NCBI GenBank assembly: GCA_022606425.2
Contig: JAHDVF020001344.1
Location: forward strand, 1 to 64,000
Length of the DNA stretch: 64,000 nt
Origin: Lepidostoma basale
Taxonomy: Eukaryota > Arthropoda > Insecta > Trichoptera > Lepidostomatidae
Direction of reading: 5' to 3'
Shown here: positions 42,871-52,225 of the stretch, piece by piece
Layout of the letters: each line of letters starts with the position of its first letter
How positions within the stretch are numbered: position 1 is the first letter of the stretch
Notes under the pieces: generated by a model
The model's database searches: none
What the model was told of the DNA's origin: nothing
Seen by the model: only the letters and a program-made list of their open reading frames with translations
Position numbers and translations under genes: made by a program

Positions 42871-43275
42871 AGATTAACCTATATAATCCACCCACTAACG
42901 CCATCTATGGAGAATGATTTTTAGCATTTTAGCAAACTACTTTATTAACACAATACGAAGGTTATCAGCCTATTAGCGTATTGTTTAGAAGTCGCCTGGA
43001 GTATTATTCCTATCTTATATGCCAAAAAATTGAACAGATTGATTACAAAATAATAACAATGGTGGAATGGGGAATGTTGTAATTACATAAAGCGTGCGCT
43101 TAACCCAACCAATGACAGGTCATAAGTCCTGTAAACACCTTGATCATCCATATTCAGTTTCCAGTTTACTTCTTCGTCTCTATTGAGATACAATTAAAAT
43201 TTGAATTAACCACCCACCATGGGTGAATACCCAGGATTCGTATACAAGTATAAGTATACATTCACAAAAAATATA
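42870..43275 (-). repeat. Dispersed repeat family G, longer rearranged copy
   Basis: 43070-43200 matches 31497-31640 in the same orientation (GGTGGAATG, AAGCGTGCGCTTAACCCAAC, TTGAGATACAATT). The neighbouring part 42890-43010 (ACGCCATCTATGGAGAATG, CGCCTGGAGT) matches 31280-31405 in the opposite orientation, so one half is inverted between the two copies. Confidence 0.55.
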
Positions 43276-43366
43276 TATTTTTTTATTTGGTTTGTATAAT
43301 TTTTTATCTTAATACACACTTTCTTATATAAATCAATTGATAAATGATCAGCTTAAAATTAGTTTA

Positions 43367-43430
43367 ACTCCGCCACGGTGGACTATGGTAAATAGTCGAC
43401 AGTGCCGGTCCCAAGCCCGGAAAAAGGAGG
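43367..43430 (+). repeat. Conserved block GTGCCGGTCCCAAGCCCGG, copy 1 of 4
   Basis: AACTCCGCCACGGTGGACTA, GTGCCGGTCCCAAGCCCGG and AAAAAGGAGGAGGG recur at 50997-51062, 54832-54896 and 60522-60590, in each case with unrelated sequence on the right. GGTCCCAAGCCCGG plus GGAGGAGGG is, as far as I recall, a conserved 5'-end segment of RTE-type retrotransposons in animals; this identification needs a search. Confidence 0.6.
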
Positions 43431-43668
43431 AGGGAATCCCAAGTCATCTAACTGTCCTCTCAATCCTTCAACGTCACTTTCCCTATCTTACCAACGCGAT
43501 CCTTCTTGAGCTGATTCGTTAAGATTTTTTTGTATCCTGATAACCAAATCCATGGTGGTGTATTTAGTAAGGACCTTAAACTCGGGCCTTTCCTACGATT
43601 GATTCTATCCTGAAAGAATATTTTCATAAGATTATAAATATACGTTATGTGTTATTACACTATGTCCT

Positions 43669-44006
43669 AAATTAAAAAAAATGGTGGATTCTTGGAACAT
43701 AAATTAAATAGACAATATGTGCACCATCTAAAAAGAACATTTTGTGTTAAATTATTTTTATTTTGTTATTTTATTTTATATCATTGTATTTTATATTATT
43801 TGTTTTAGATTTATTTTGTGGGTGTTGGACGATCGAAGTGTGCGCGGGAGATGCATATTGGTGGCGATGAGTTTCGCAACCCATCACACCACATCTCCCG
43901 CGGAGCGAAAAGAGAAGGATGGAGTGTCGCATCAGTAAAAGTGTGACAGTCCATTATTTATGCCTACCCTTTCGGGGAGACGGCGTGATGGTTAGTTAGT
44001 TAGTTT
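43669..44006 (+). repeat. SINE-like element carrying the LINE 3' tail, with (TTAG)n
   Basis: Nearly full length: AATGGTGGATTCTTGG, CAATATGTGCACCATCTAAA, ACATTTTGTGTTAAATTATT, GGACGATCGAAGTGTGCGCG, GGTGGCGATGAG, CATCACACCACATCTCCCGC, GGATGGAGTGTCGCATCAGT, then the LINE-derived CCTACCCTTTCGGGGAGACG and a TGGTTAGTTAGTTAG tail ending at 44006. An A-to-C-rich 60-codon ORF here is not conserved between copies. Confidence 0.82.
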
Positions 44007-44029
44007 TTATAAATATACGTTTCAATAAT

Positions 44030-44440
44030 TCTTATTACTCAGAAGAATGTGCGGGAAAACGTTATATGCTAGAACACCGAACGATGAAATAAGAAAGAAA
44101 TGTAGGCCAGATGACAGCATCATGGATAAAATTAAAAAAGGATCCCTGAGATGGTTTGGACACATGGAACGAATGGATGAGATTAGAATGGTAAAAAGTT
44201 GTACACAAGCAGTGTGAGTAGAAAAAGAAGCCGAGGACGACTGAGGAAAACATGGAATGACCAAATTAATCAATTACTAAAAGGCGGTCACATTCGAAGT
44301 CGGAATAATCGACGTGCGTACATGGTACGATGTATGAATGTAGAGGAAGCCCGAGAGGTATGCCAGGACAAAGCATTGTGGCGATCCATCCTCTCTGCCT
44401 ACCCCTCCGGGGAATTGGCGTGATGGTTAGTTAGTTAGTA
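44030..44440 (+). mobile_element. LINE 3' fragment (TTAG-tailed family)
   Basis: It begins LRRMCGKTLYARTPNDEIRK, then RPDDSIMDKIKKGSLRWFGH, MERMDEIRMV; after a one-base frameshift at about 44197 comes KLYTSSVSRKRSRGRLRKTW, NDQINQLLKGGHIRSRNNRR, VEEAREVCQDKALWRSILSA and YPSGELA. The (TTAG)n tail is at 44424-44440. It lies directly after the SINE-like element with the same tail. Confidence 0.85.
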
Positions 44441-44631
44441 ACTTTATTACTTTAAGTAATAATATAACACCAACAAGAAGAATTAATAAATGTATAGTTT
44501 TTGTTCCCTACCAATTTTCGGTTGCTTTGATTGATGCCAAAACGAGAATTAAAGGGATTTTAAATAAGACGATTTCCACCAACAACACTATTACCAAAAA
44601 ATAAGTAATGACTTTAATATAAAACTAACTA

Positions 44632-45370
44632 ACTAACTATCACGCCGTCTACCCGAAGGGGTAGGCAGAAAGAATGGACTGCCACACTTTTCTTTCCTGA
44701 CATATTTCTCTCGATTCCTCAACAGTCTTACATTGTGTAATGCACGCGCGTCGAATTCTCTGACTCCTCCCATGGCCGACATTCAATATTTGATTTATTT
44801 GATCATGCCACGTTTTCCTCAGTCTTCGTATATTTCTGGTTCCATTTATATCGTTAACATTTAATTCTTTTACCATTCTTTCTTTATTCATTCTTTCCAT
44901 ATGTCCAAACCATCTTAATGATCCTTTCATTATTTTGTTCATGACACCATCATTCGTACCGCATTATCTTTTTATATTATCATTCGACACTCTATCATAC
45001 ACAGAGTATCACGTATTCGTCTAAGAGATCTCATTTCTACTGCATTTATTCTTCTTTCATCTTTCTTTTGCCATTTCAATGCCTCGCTTCCAAACATAAG
45101 GTTCGGTGGAAGAACACCATTGTACACTGCCATTCTAGCTTTTTGAATAGGTTTTTGTTTGCGATGACAACTTTAAGTGCACCGTTCACTTTGTTGCCTG
45201 CTCCAACCCTTTTTTCAATAACCCTCTCCACTCGCCCATTTCTTGTAAACATACTATCTTTATACACGAACTCACCTACTTGCTCCGAATTTTCACCATT
45301 CTCGCAAATGTTGCAGACTGTCGTGATTTCTTATTTTTCAAAAATCATTAACTTGGACATAATATAAACA
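44632..45370 (-). mobile_element. LINE 3' fragment, long (TTAG-tailed family)
   Basis: On the minus strand, FTRNGRVERVIEKRVGAGNK and VNGALKVVIANKN (45267 downwards) are followed by the MYGSEA-like region with frameshifts, then NKIMKGSLRWFGHMERMNKE, NVNDINGTRNIRRLRKTWHD, QINQILNVGHGRSQRIRRAC, TVEESREICQERKVWQSILS and AYPFG. It ends in TAACTAACTAAC-complement at 44632. Its 3' end faces that of the copy at 44030-44440, about 190 bp apart. Confidence 0.85.
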
Positions 45371-45514
45371 TTCATCATCAGATCATTCCGCATGCATACC
45401 TCATACATACTATTCACCTCTTGACTTTTAGTTCATGCTCGCTTGGACTTGTAGTTCATGCTTGCATGAACAAACTCACACTTAAATAAAGACTAGAAGT
45501 TTACCCGCCACTTA

Positions 45515-46860
45515 TCCGAAGCTATTATAGGACGCAGCGGCGCCCCTTCGTCAGCAGGACTTACATTAGCCGAAGAATGCACCATTCCAGAAAAAAATCA
45601 AAAGTCAAAAAGGGTATCTAGGCCACATTTGATCTAGTTCAATTTCAATCCACTTCTATGTCCCAATCTAACAAAATAAAGCAAAATATGGTACATGATT
45701 TTATGTTCTATTATAAAATTGTGACATAGTGTAGGATGGGAGACAAAACTTGGAATGATGAAAAAAATATAAAAAAGGTAAATATAAAAAAACAGTCAAG
45801 GAAACTATGGACAGGAACACAGGGAACCTAACATTTTAATGTGTAAAATTTAAAAAGGAAATTGATCCAAGAGAAAAAAACGGGGCCCCGTAAGTCCGAC
45901 ACCACCTCAAAGGGGCGGATGTACAATACAAGACGGCGACTTCCGGCAAGATAGTCGGCCGAGAAACACACCAGTGCAATCCAGGAGCAGCAACCCCGGT
46001 GATCGATATTCTAATGCCAATTATGTGCAGCTATTTGAATAGGCCAAGTGCCAGCCTAACTAAAAACATCAGTCCACGCTCTTTCAAAAGTCCTCAGGCA
46101 TCTAAAGTTATGTTCGCTGCCCGTCAGGTCAGAACTCCAGACCGGCCGGGCAGTCAATCTTACATTCTCGATCATTATGTATCTTGCGCTCCCCAGGAGA
46201 CGACACTCTCAAAGGAGATTGTGGACTGATTGTGGTCCCCCTCCGCACATACACTCCGGGTGCGGCACCAGGATAAGATCGTGGAGCCTGACTCGGAAGT
46301 TATCTGGACGACGTGATGGTCCAGTTTAATCTACGTAGAATGCATTATTCGCCTCAGGCAGGGGAATTTCGAATAAGTCCACCTTCTCTGAAAAGCATCG
46401 TTCTACCTGTTTAGCCACACATTACAAGAAAGCTTCGTCTATCTTCGTCTTCGGAGTCTAGAGAGAGGCCCGAATAGGTCACCCTTTTTCCCCTTTTAAT
46501 GCGCCTTTTAGCCACCGCCTATAGCACCTCAAGGTTGACTCGGAGAACCCCTCCGATAACTGGAAGCGCCGCCGATGCCGCGGTCCTGCAGGCGCCGGTA
46601 AACGCCAGGAGTGGGAGGCGCTGGCCCCTCAGCAGCGCGGAGAACACCGTCCGGACCGCAAGGCGATCCGACCACACCGCAGCGGCGTATGTGATTCTAG
46701 GCACATACGCTGTTCGGTTTTGTAGTCGGGTCGCAGACGATCTGAGGCCTCACGCCCCGGCAAAGAGACGCCTGACCTGCATAAACAGGTTCACGAATCT
46801 CTCCGACACAATCTTCACGAGATCCAGAAATGATTAAGACGTATCCACCTGTATACCAAG
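45515..46860 (-). mobile_element. R1-clade LINE fragment, minus strand
   Basis: Read from 46860 downwards: PRITYAAAVWSDR, then FSALLRGQRLPLLAFTGACR, TAASAALPVIGGVLRVNLEV, AVAKRRIKRGKR, then the CxCGGGPQS-type motif at about 46255-46230, and a 3' UTR with the GGGGCGCCGCTGCGTCCTAT-type block ending near 45515. QRxxLLAxTGAxRTxxxAALPVxxGVLPxxLE is the segment just after the RT domain in R1/TRAS-like elements. Several frame breaks occur. It reaches further 5' than the plus-strand R1 copies. Confidence 0.82.
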
Positions 46861-47035
46861 GTTACGAAGACTGAATGACTTTAATAATAAAATATTAATT
46901 TAAAGGGATCCTATATAATAAAAACGAAAGAAAACCTCTGTTTTATAGTAGTTTTATTATAATTACTGTTCGCCATTCTAAGGTATTATCAAATGAACAT
47001 TTGATAATGACAATATGAAGTGACAACATCTTCTA
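46860..47035. other. AT-rich sequence with a small foldback-like piece
   Basis: CCATTCTAAGGTATTATCAA (46971-46990) and ATCTTCTAGA near 47028 echo the 1961-2085 foldback (TTCTAAGGCATTATCAAATG), so this is probably a decayed copy. Confidence 0.4.
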
Positions 47036-47037
47036 GA

Positions 47038-47800
47038 TTCTGACCCTTTGAAAATAGGAGGGATAGAAATATCTCCTTCAAAGAGTTTAAAGTTTCTAGG
47101 TGTCCATTTAGATGGCAATCTGTCTTACAATACGCACATATCAGGGCTTGTTAAGTCTGGTTTCTTCCAACTGAGACAGCTAAAGCACATACGGAGATGT
47201 TTACCTGTTGGTGAAGCTAGGACCCTCGTAAATTCTTTTGTAGTGTCACGGTTAGATTATTGCAACGGAATGTACGCTGGATTGCCAAATAATCAGTTAA
47301 GCAGAATACAAAGCGTATTTAATGCTGCTGCCCGATTGATTATGGGGCAACAAAAATACTGTCATATCACGCCGCTCCTGAAGGACCTTCATTGGCTTAA
47401 AATCCGAGAGCGAGTAAAATATAAATTGTGTTTGACAGTGTTTAAGGCTCGACACCAGAGAGCGCCAGCGTATATATCGGACCTCTGCGTGACACCCATG
47501 CCAACGGAAAGGCAACGTTCACTCCGATCAGTAGAAACAAGTGCGAACAACATAGCGATTCCAGTCAGAGCCAATAAAGCATGTTTCTATGATCGTGCTT
47601 TCAGCGTTGCGGGTCCGTTGGCGTGGAATAGCCTCCATGTTAGTATTAAGTATGAGGATAGTGACGTTAAATTTAAGAAACATCTGAAGACTGCACTGTT
47701 CGGTCAGTCATTTCCTAGTGCGCCCTTGGAGTAATTGATTTTACAAAACGGCGCACTTAAAATACAAATCATCATAATAATAAATAAATAAATAAATAAT
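47038..47800 (+). mobile_element. CR1/L2-like LINE 3' end with intact 228-codon ORF end
   Basis: The ORF 47048-47734 encodes the RT thumb and C-terminal tail: SLKFLGVHLDGNLSYNTHIS, RQLKHIRRCLP, LVNSFVVSRLDYCNGMYAGL, then IQSVFNAAARLIMGQQKYCH, HWLKIRERVKYKLCLTVFKA and FSVAGPLAWNSL, ending SAPLE. SRLDYCNxLxAGLP and GPxxWNSLP are hallmarks of the CR1/L2/Rex1 group. After the stop, a short UTR runs into (AATA)n at 47783-47799, the microsatellite-type end of that group. No stop or frameshift occurs across 228 codons, so the copy is comparatively young although 5'-truncated. Confidence 0.9.
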
Positions 47801-47934
47801 GCCTGACAATTAATAACCTGACATTTAATGATTCTTAAAGGAGAAATATGGCATTTCTATAATTTGAAATATAACTTTTATAATATAATAATAAATAAAT
47901 GGCTTGCTTCAAAAATTATTATTATTTTCTTATC

Positions 47935-48662
47935 TTTATCATGCAAAAATTGTGACCTTGTAATGAATGTGTCCAAGTCTAAAGTGGAGGTATTAGAATA
48001 AAAAGAATGTACGACATTTTGTGACATAAGCGCGAACGGTGAGACACTGAAGCAAGATACCGATTTTTTCTATCTGGGAAACATGTTAACAAGATATGGA
48101 AAAATGGAGGGAGATATCTAAAGATGGGTCGGTGCTGGAAACAAAAAATGGCGCTCTCAAAGTCATCACTGCAAATATAAATATTACAATAAAAGGAAAG
48201 ACAGCAGAGCTGGCAAAGAAAGGATAAAAGTAGGATAAATGCCGTATAAATGAGATTACTGAGAAGAATGTGCGGGAAAACATTGTATGATAGAATACCG
48301 AACGATGAAATAAGAAAGAAATGTAAGGCAGATGACTTGCTTGATGATTGCATCATGGATACAATTAAAAAAGGATCCCTGAGATGGTTTTGACATATGA
48401 AACGAATAGATGAGAGTAGAATGTTTAAAAAGTTGTACACAAGCAGCGTAAGTTGAAAAAAGAAGCTGAGGACGACCGAAAAAAACATGGTATGACCAAA
48501 TTAATCAATTACTAAAAGGCGGTCACATTCGAAGTCGGAATAATCGACGTGCGTTCATGGTACGATGTATAGAGGAAGCCCGAGAGGTATGCCAGGACAG
48601 AGCATTGTAGCAATTCATCTTCTCTGCCTACCCCTCCAGGGAAATGGCATGATGGTTAGTTA
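47935..48662 (+). mobile_element. LINE 3' fragment (TTAG-tailed family), decayed
   Basis: NVSKSKVEVLE, then an FLYLGNMLTRYGKMEGDI-like reading, MRLLRRMCGKTLYDRIPNDE, KKGSLRW and CMVRCIEEAREVCQDR in shifting frames, ending SAYPSREMA with GGTTAGTTAGTTA at 48655-48665. It includes about 25 codons of RT not present in most other copies. It has numerous indels, including a duplicated GATGACTTGCTTGATGATTGC segment near 48335. Confidence 0.8.
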
Positions 48663-48663
48663 G

Positions 48664-48945
48664 TTAACGAACGACGAAATAAGGAAGAAATGTAAGGCAG
48701 ATGATTGCATCATAAATAAAATTAAAAAAGATCCTTTGATGTTGTATACAAGCAGTGGGAATGAAAAGAGAAGTTGTGGAAGACCAAGTAAAGCATGGCA
48801 TGACCAAATTAATCAAATACTGAAAGGCGGCCTTATATGGAGTCAGGAGGAATTAAGAAAGGTATGTCAGGACAGTACGGTATGGCGGTCCATTATCTCT
48901 GCGTACCCCTCCGGAGAGAGGGCGTGATGGTTAGTTATTTAAGTA
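48664..48945 (+). mobile_element. LINE 3' fragment (TTAG-tailed family)
   Basis: TNDEIRKKCKADDCIINKIK, a deletion removing the WFGHM region, then MLYTSSGNEKRSCGRPSKAW, HDQINQILKGGLIWSQEELR, KVCQDSTVWRSIISAYPSGE and RA, with a short GGTTAGTTATTTAAG tail. It follows directly after the previous copy in the same orientation, so the tail of one abuts the start of the next. Confidence 0.8.
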
Positions 48946-48949
48946 GTTT

Positions 48950-49035
48950 ACTTCTATAAAACAGACGTTTTCATTCGTATTAATTATTTAATGTGAAGTG
49001 TTATAATATTGTTCAAGTTACAATAAAATGAACCT
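48950..49035 (+). repeat. Dispersed repeat (partner of 2083-2170)
   Basis: It shares CTTCTATAAAACAGACGTTT/CTTCTAGAAAACTGGCGTTT and TTTTCATTCGTATTAATTAT with the 2-kb copy. Confidence 0.6.
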
Positions 49036-49111
49036 TAGTACATTGCATATTTTGTTTTCAGAAGTATATGGCCCAGCACAGGGATAATTGGATCCCGAAG
49101 GAATAAGTGTG

Positions 49112-49192
49112 TAGTTTTTGGTCTCCTCTTATCTTTACTTTATTCATTTTTTGTCAATAAAGATGAGAGGAAACCTTGAATTATACACTTTA
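49112..49192. repeat. Hairpin, arms about 35 bp
   Basis: GTGTGTAGTTTTTGGTCTCC and TCTTATCTTTACTT pair with AAGATGAGAGGAAACCTTGA and ATTATACACTT, loop around TTCATTTTTTGTC. It is a small foldback of the kind frequent here. Confidence 0.55.
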
Positions 49193-49369
49193 CTCTCAAC
49201 ACATCAACAATATATTAAAGGCTCAACAATATAAACTAGATTTTTTTAAGTTTACAAACCTGTATGTTTATCGTATATAGTTTATATTACTAAATTTATT
49301 CGTAATGTTAATCATTCAATTAAACGTTAAGAAACTTCTATACAAACATCATCAAATATCTTCTTCTTC

Positions 49370-49915
49370 GTCTTCTTCTTCTTCTTCTTCCTCAGCCTAT
49401 TCCCGTCCACTTCTGGACAAAGGCCTCCTCCATTCGCTTCCATGTCACTCTGTATTGTGCAGACTGCATCATGGTTATTACGACGTGTCTGTTCAGATCA
49501 TCGTTCCACAGTAATTGCGATCGCCCTGCACTTCTCTTTGCCATCCACGGTCTCCAAATCAGCAGTCTTCTTGTCCATTTTCCATCTGAGCTTCTGGCTA
49601 CGTGCCCAGCCCACTGCCATTTTAGAGTCGCCACCCGGTGGATGATGTCAGTGATCTTTGTTTTTTCAATCACCGTATCGTTTCTGACTCTGTCTCTTAG
49701 GCTCTTTCCATGGCTTTTTTTCCATGGTAGTTTCTCGGCACATTGTTTAGACAATGTTACAGTTTCAAGACCGTAAGAATTAACTGGCAGAACACAGGCT
49801 TCATAGACTTTTCGTTTCAGGTCGATCGGTATTTTCCAGTCTTTAAGGATGTAACCCGTGTTTCCGAAAGCTGCCCAGCTCTGCATGCTACCCAGCTGGG
49901 CATCAAACATATTGT
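49370..49915 (-). mobile_element. LINE C-terminal fragment (second RTE-like family), 172-codon ORF
   Basis: The minus-strand ORF 49910-49392 contains GYILKDWKIPIDLKRKVYEA, CVLPVNSYGLETVTLSKQCA, KSLRDRVRNDTVIEKTKITD, LKWQWAGHVARSSDGKWTRR, SAGRSQLLWNDDLNRHVV and WKRMEEAFVQKWTGIG before the stop, then a (GAA)n tail at 49360-49393. It is the best-preserved copy of the family in the window, missing the RT catalytic core. A short deletion after LSKQCAEKL removes the usual VIQRAMERAML segment. Confidence 0.88.
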
Positions 49916-50045
49916 CCCGGAAATAGGAGCTCTAACAACATTTAAAAAAAATGTGAAACTGTGTTTATTTTAATTTTCAAGCCACAATATTAAATTAAAT
50001 TAAATTAACTCATTGTTTTGGCCGAAACACTATGATACTTGATCA

Positions 50046-50285
50046 TTTTATAACAGTTAATGAAAAAACTTTGTTTTTAGATCACAATTGTATTAATTTT
50101 ACGACAGCTGTTTCATCAACAAATGTTGACATCATCAGGTGTTACAATAATATATCAAATGTGATATTGATATATTATTGTAACACCTGATGATGTCAAA
50201 ATTGGTTGATGAAACAGCTGTCGTAAAATTAATACAATTGTGATATAACAACAAAGTGTTTTCTTTAACAGTTATAATTTAACTC
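50046..50285. repeat. Inverted pair of Penelope-type repeats with hammerhead-like motifs
   Basis: Arms of about 110 bp are inverted around 50160. The innermost 164 bp (50081-50244) are almost perfectly palindromic apart from the stem II loop. The plus motif spans 50187-50222: CTGATGA, U, a GTCAA..TTGAT stem, GAAA, the palindrome CAGCTG, TC. The minus copy at 50103-50140 has a better stem (TCAAC/GTTGA). The outer left side carries GGCCGAAACACTATGATACT, shared with 20870-20895. Confidence 0.7.
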
Positions 50286-50478
50286 AATTTTATCATATCA
50301 GAGTCGCGCATTTACGTAGCCAGTGTTACGAAAGATTTTATATAATAAATGTAATCTTGTAAGATCTGATATTCCATCTTTGTATGTTTGTAAAATATAC
50401 TTTAACGAGACTAGTCATAAAAATAAAATCATTTGAATTACACATTAAAATTTAACTTCTGAAAGACGCGTTTATATT

Positions 50479-50973
50479 GGGTGTTTTTTTTTTAGAGGTT
50501 TGGTTTTTAAACTGCCAACATTGTTTCTACAGACTGTCAATTTGACAGTTGACAGTTGATTTGTAGTCAATACGTTTTGCCATTTTATCATAAATATATT
50601 AACGTCAGGACAGCGCTTGAAAATTGTGCAAATTTATTTAAAAACTCATGGTTCGGTTCGCCAAACTTATCGTGCAATACATTCATTTTACGGTCGACAT
50701 AATTGTCCATCCCAGTAAAATATTCGGAAGACCAAGGATCGTTTTCGCATCACGTACACTCTAGTGGATAATACACACCCACAAAGACGACAATTGTCGA
50801 AAATTGGATTTCACGATTGCGCTTCATTCGAGCTAGCCGTAGCACTCATATGCCCGAAATCATATTTAAGCAATAGTGGCATAAAATAGTGGCATTAAAT
50901 TAATAACTTTATTTTAATGTGTTTTTTTTTTTCATTTTGAATATGAATTGTATATCTCAAAAAAAAAACACCC
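50479..50973 (+). mobile_element. Internally deleted Tc1/mariner-superfamily MITE, copy 1
   Basis: The ends are GGGTGTTTTTTTTTTAGAGG and AAAAAAAAACACCC (50973). The body reads SGQRLKIVQIYLKTHGSVRQ, TYRAIHSFYGRHNCPSQ and TLVDNTHPQRRQLSK, the N-terminal helix-turn-helix of a widespread insect IS630-Tc1-mariner transposase. It then jumps directly to ASRSTHMPEIIFK, resembling the extreme C-terminus of that protein. The DDE domain is deleted, so the element is non-autonomous. Confidence 0.72.
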
Positions 50974-50996
50974 TATATAAATAACGTATTTTTTTT

Positions 50997-51062
50997 AACT
51001 CCGCCACAGTGACCTGATCAGTCAATGTGCCGGTCCCAAGCCCGGAAAAAGGAGGAGGGTGT
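50997..51062 (+). repeat. Conserved block GTGCCGGTCCCAAGCCCGG, copy 2 of 4
   Basis: AACTCCGCCACAGTGACCTG, ATCAGTCAATGTGCCGGTCC, CAAGCCCGGAAAAAGGAGGA. See 43367. Confidence 0.6.
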
Positions 51063-51211
51063 CTCATGTTTTCTTAAAGACTTGCATTTTCAACCATGTA
51101 TTTTTTTCACTTATTGAGATTTGATTTTTGGTCTTCGGTAAAGCTAGACTATAAAATCAATACCTTAATCGTTAGTTAAACAAAAAAACCGATAGTACTG
51201 TTATGAATTAT

Positions 51212-51355
51212 GAAAAATCGACGTGCGTGTATGACTCGATGTATGAATGTGGAGGAAACTAGAGAGGTGTGCCAGGATAGAGTAGTGTTGCGGTCCATTC
51301 TTTCTGCCTACCCCTGCGGGGAAACGGCGTGATGGTTTGTTGTTGTTGTTGTTGT
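51212..51355 (+). mobile_element. LINE 3' terminus with (GTT)n tail, copy 1
   Basis: KNRRACMTRCMNVEETREVC, QDRVVLRSILSAYPCGETA, stop, then (GTT)n to 51355. It is the same subfamily as 12594-12690. Confidence 0.82.
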
Positions 51356-52225
51356 TGATTATGATTATCTTGAAAATTATTTAAATAATACAAAAATATT
51401 CATATTTTAAAAATTACTTCAGCGGTTCGGTATGAGTCAAATTGAGATTGTTTCAATTTATGTCCTTCCTATGTTGGTAAAATTATTCGTTATCCATTCT
51501 CACTACAACAAGAGAAATAATTATGGCTTTCGTTTAATGGAAATAACAGTTTTTTAAATGTTTTTAACTAATTAAATATATTTATTTTGTTAACTGAATG
51601 ATAACCAACATTGACGTCATCGAAATGGTAGTTTCGAGTGAATATAAGAACGAACAATTAAACAACCCTTGTTGGAGATTTATTTATACGCCGAACATGT
51701 AAATCAAGAGTAAAAGAGATAAAAAAAATGGCAGATTGCAGAAGAAGACACATTTGAAGAACGACTTATATGATTCACTGGAGTTTGAAAGAACAGAAGA
51801 TCGAAGACTGTTTCCACAACTCAGAAATTGCTTTTTATGGTTTAATTATTTATAATTGTAATATTTGCCCAATTGTAAGTAATTAAAACATTTAAAAGCT
51901 TTTTCTATAATAACTTCACAATACCTACCCATCTAGGTATCTAACAAATGACAATCTATTTTTTATTATAATAGTTGGATACATTATTTTAGGTGACCAA
52001 ATCGTCAATTGATGTGCCCAAAGCTTGGTTCAAGAGTTATTATATTTTGAATTAAAATGACTCACAAACATTTGAAGAACGACTTATATGGTATTCAAAA
52101 GGACAAATACTCATTAAGAATATAATAAATGGTATTGTGCTTCAAATTGTATTACTGTAAATGTGCTATTGTGAGAGTATATTAACTGGAAAACCGAAAG
52201 AACTTCGAATAGAAGTGAATGAAAC

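Larger units (their letters stand above)
50153..52225 (+). repeat. Segmental duplication, copy 1
   Basis: From TCAAATGTGATATTGATAT to ACCGAAAGAACTTCGxATAG this 2.07-kb stretch is repeated at 53989-56170 with very few differences by eye. It contains half of the foldback above, a 495-bp MITE, one RTE 5'-end block and a GTT-tailed LINE end. The second copy has about 125 extra bp (55035-55160), bounded by TATGAATTATG repeats; copy 1 probably lost it through that microhomology. Confidence 0.85.

Noticed and set aside
50187..50222. Canonical active hammerhead ribozyme
   Set aside because: An extra U separates the core from stem II and stem I pairing is weak; only a hammerhead-like call is justified from sequence.
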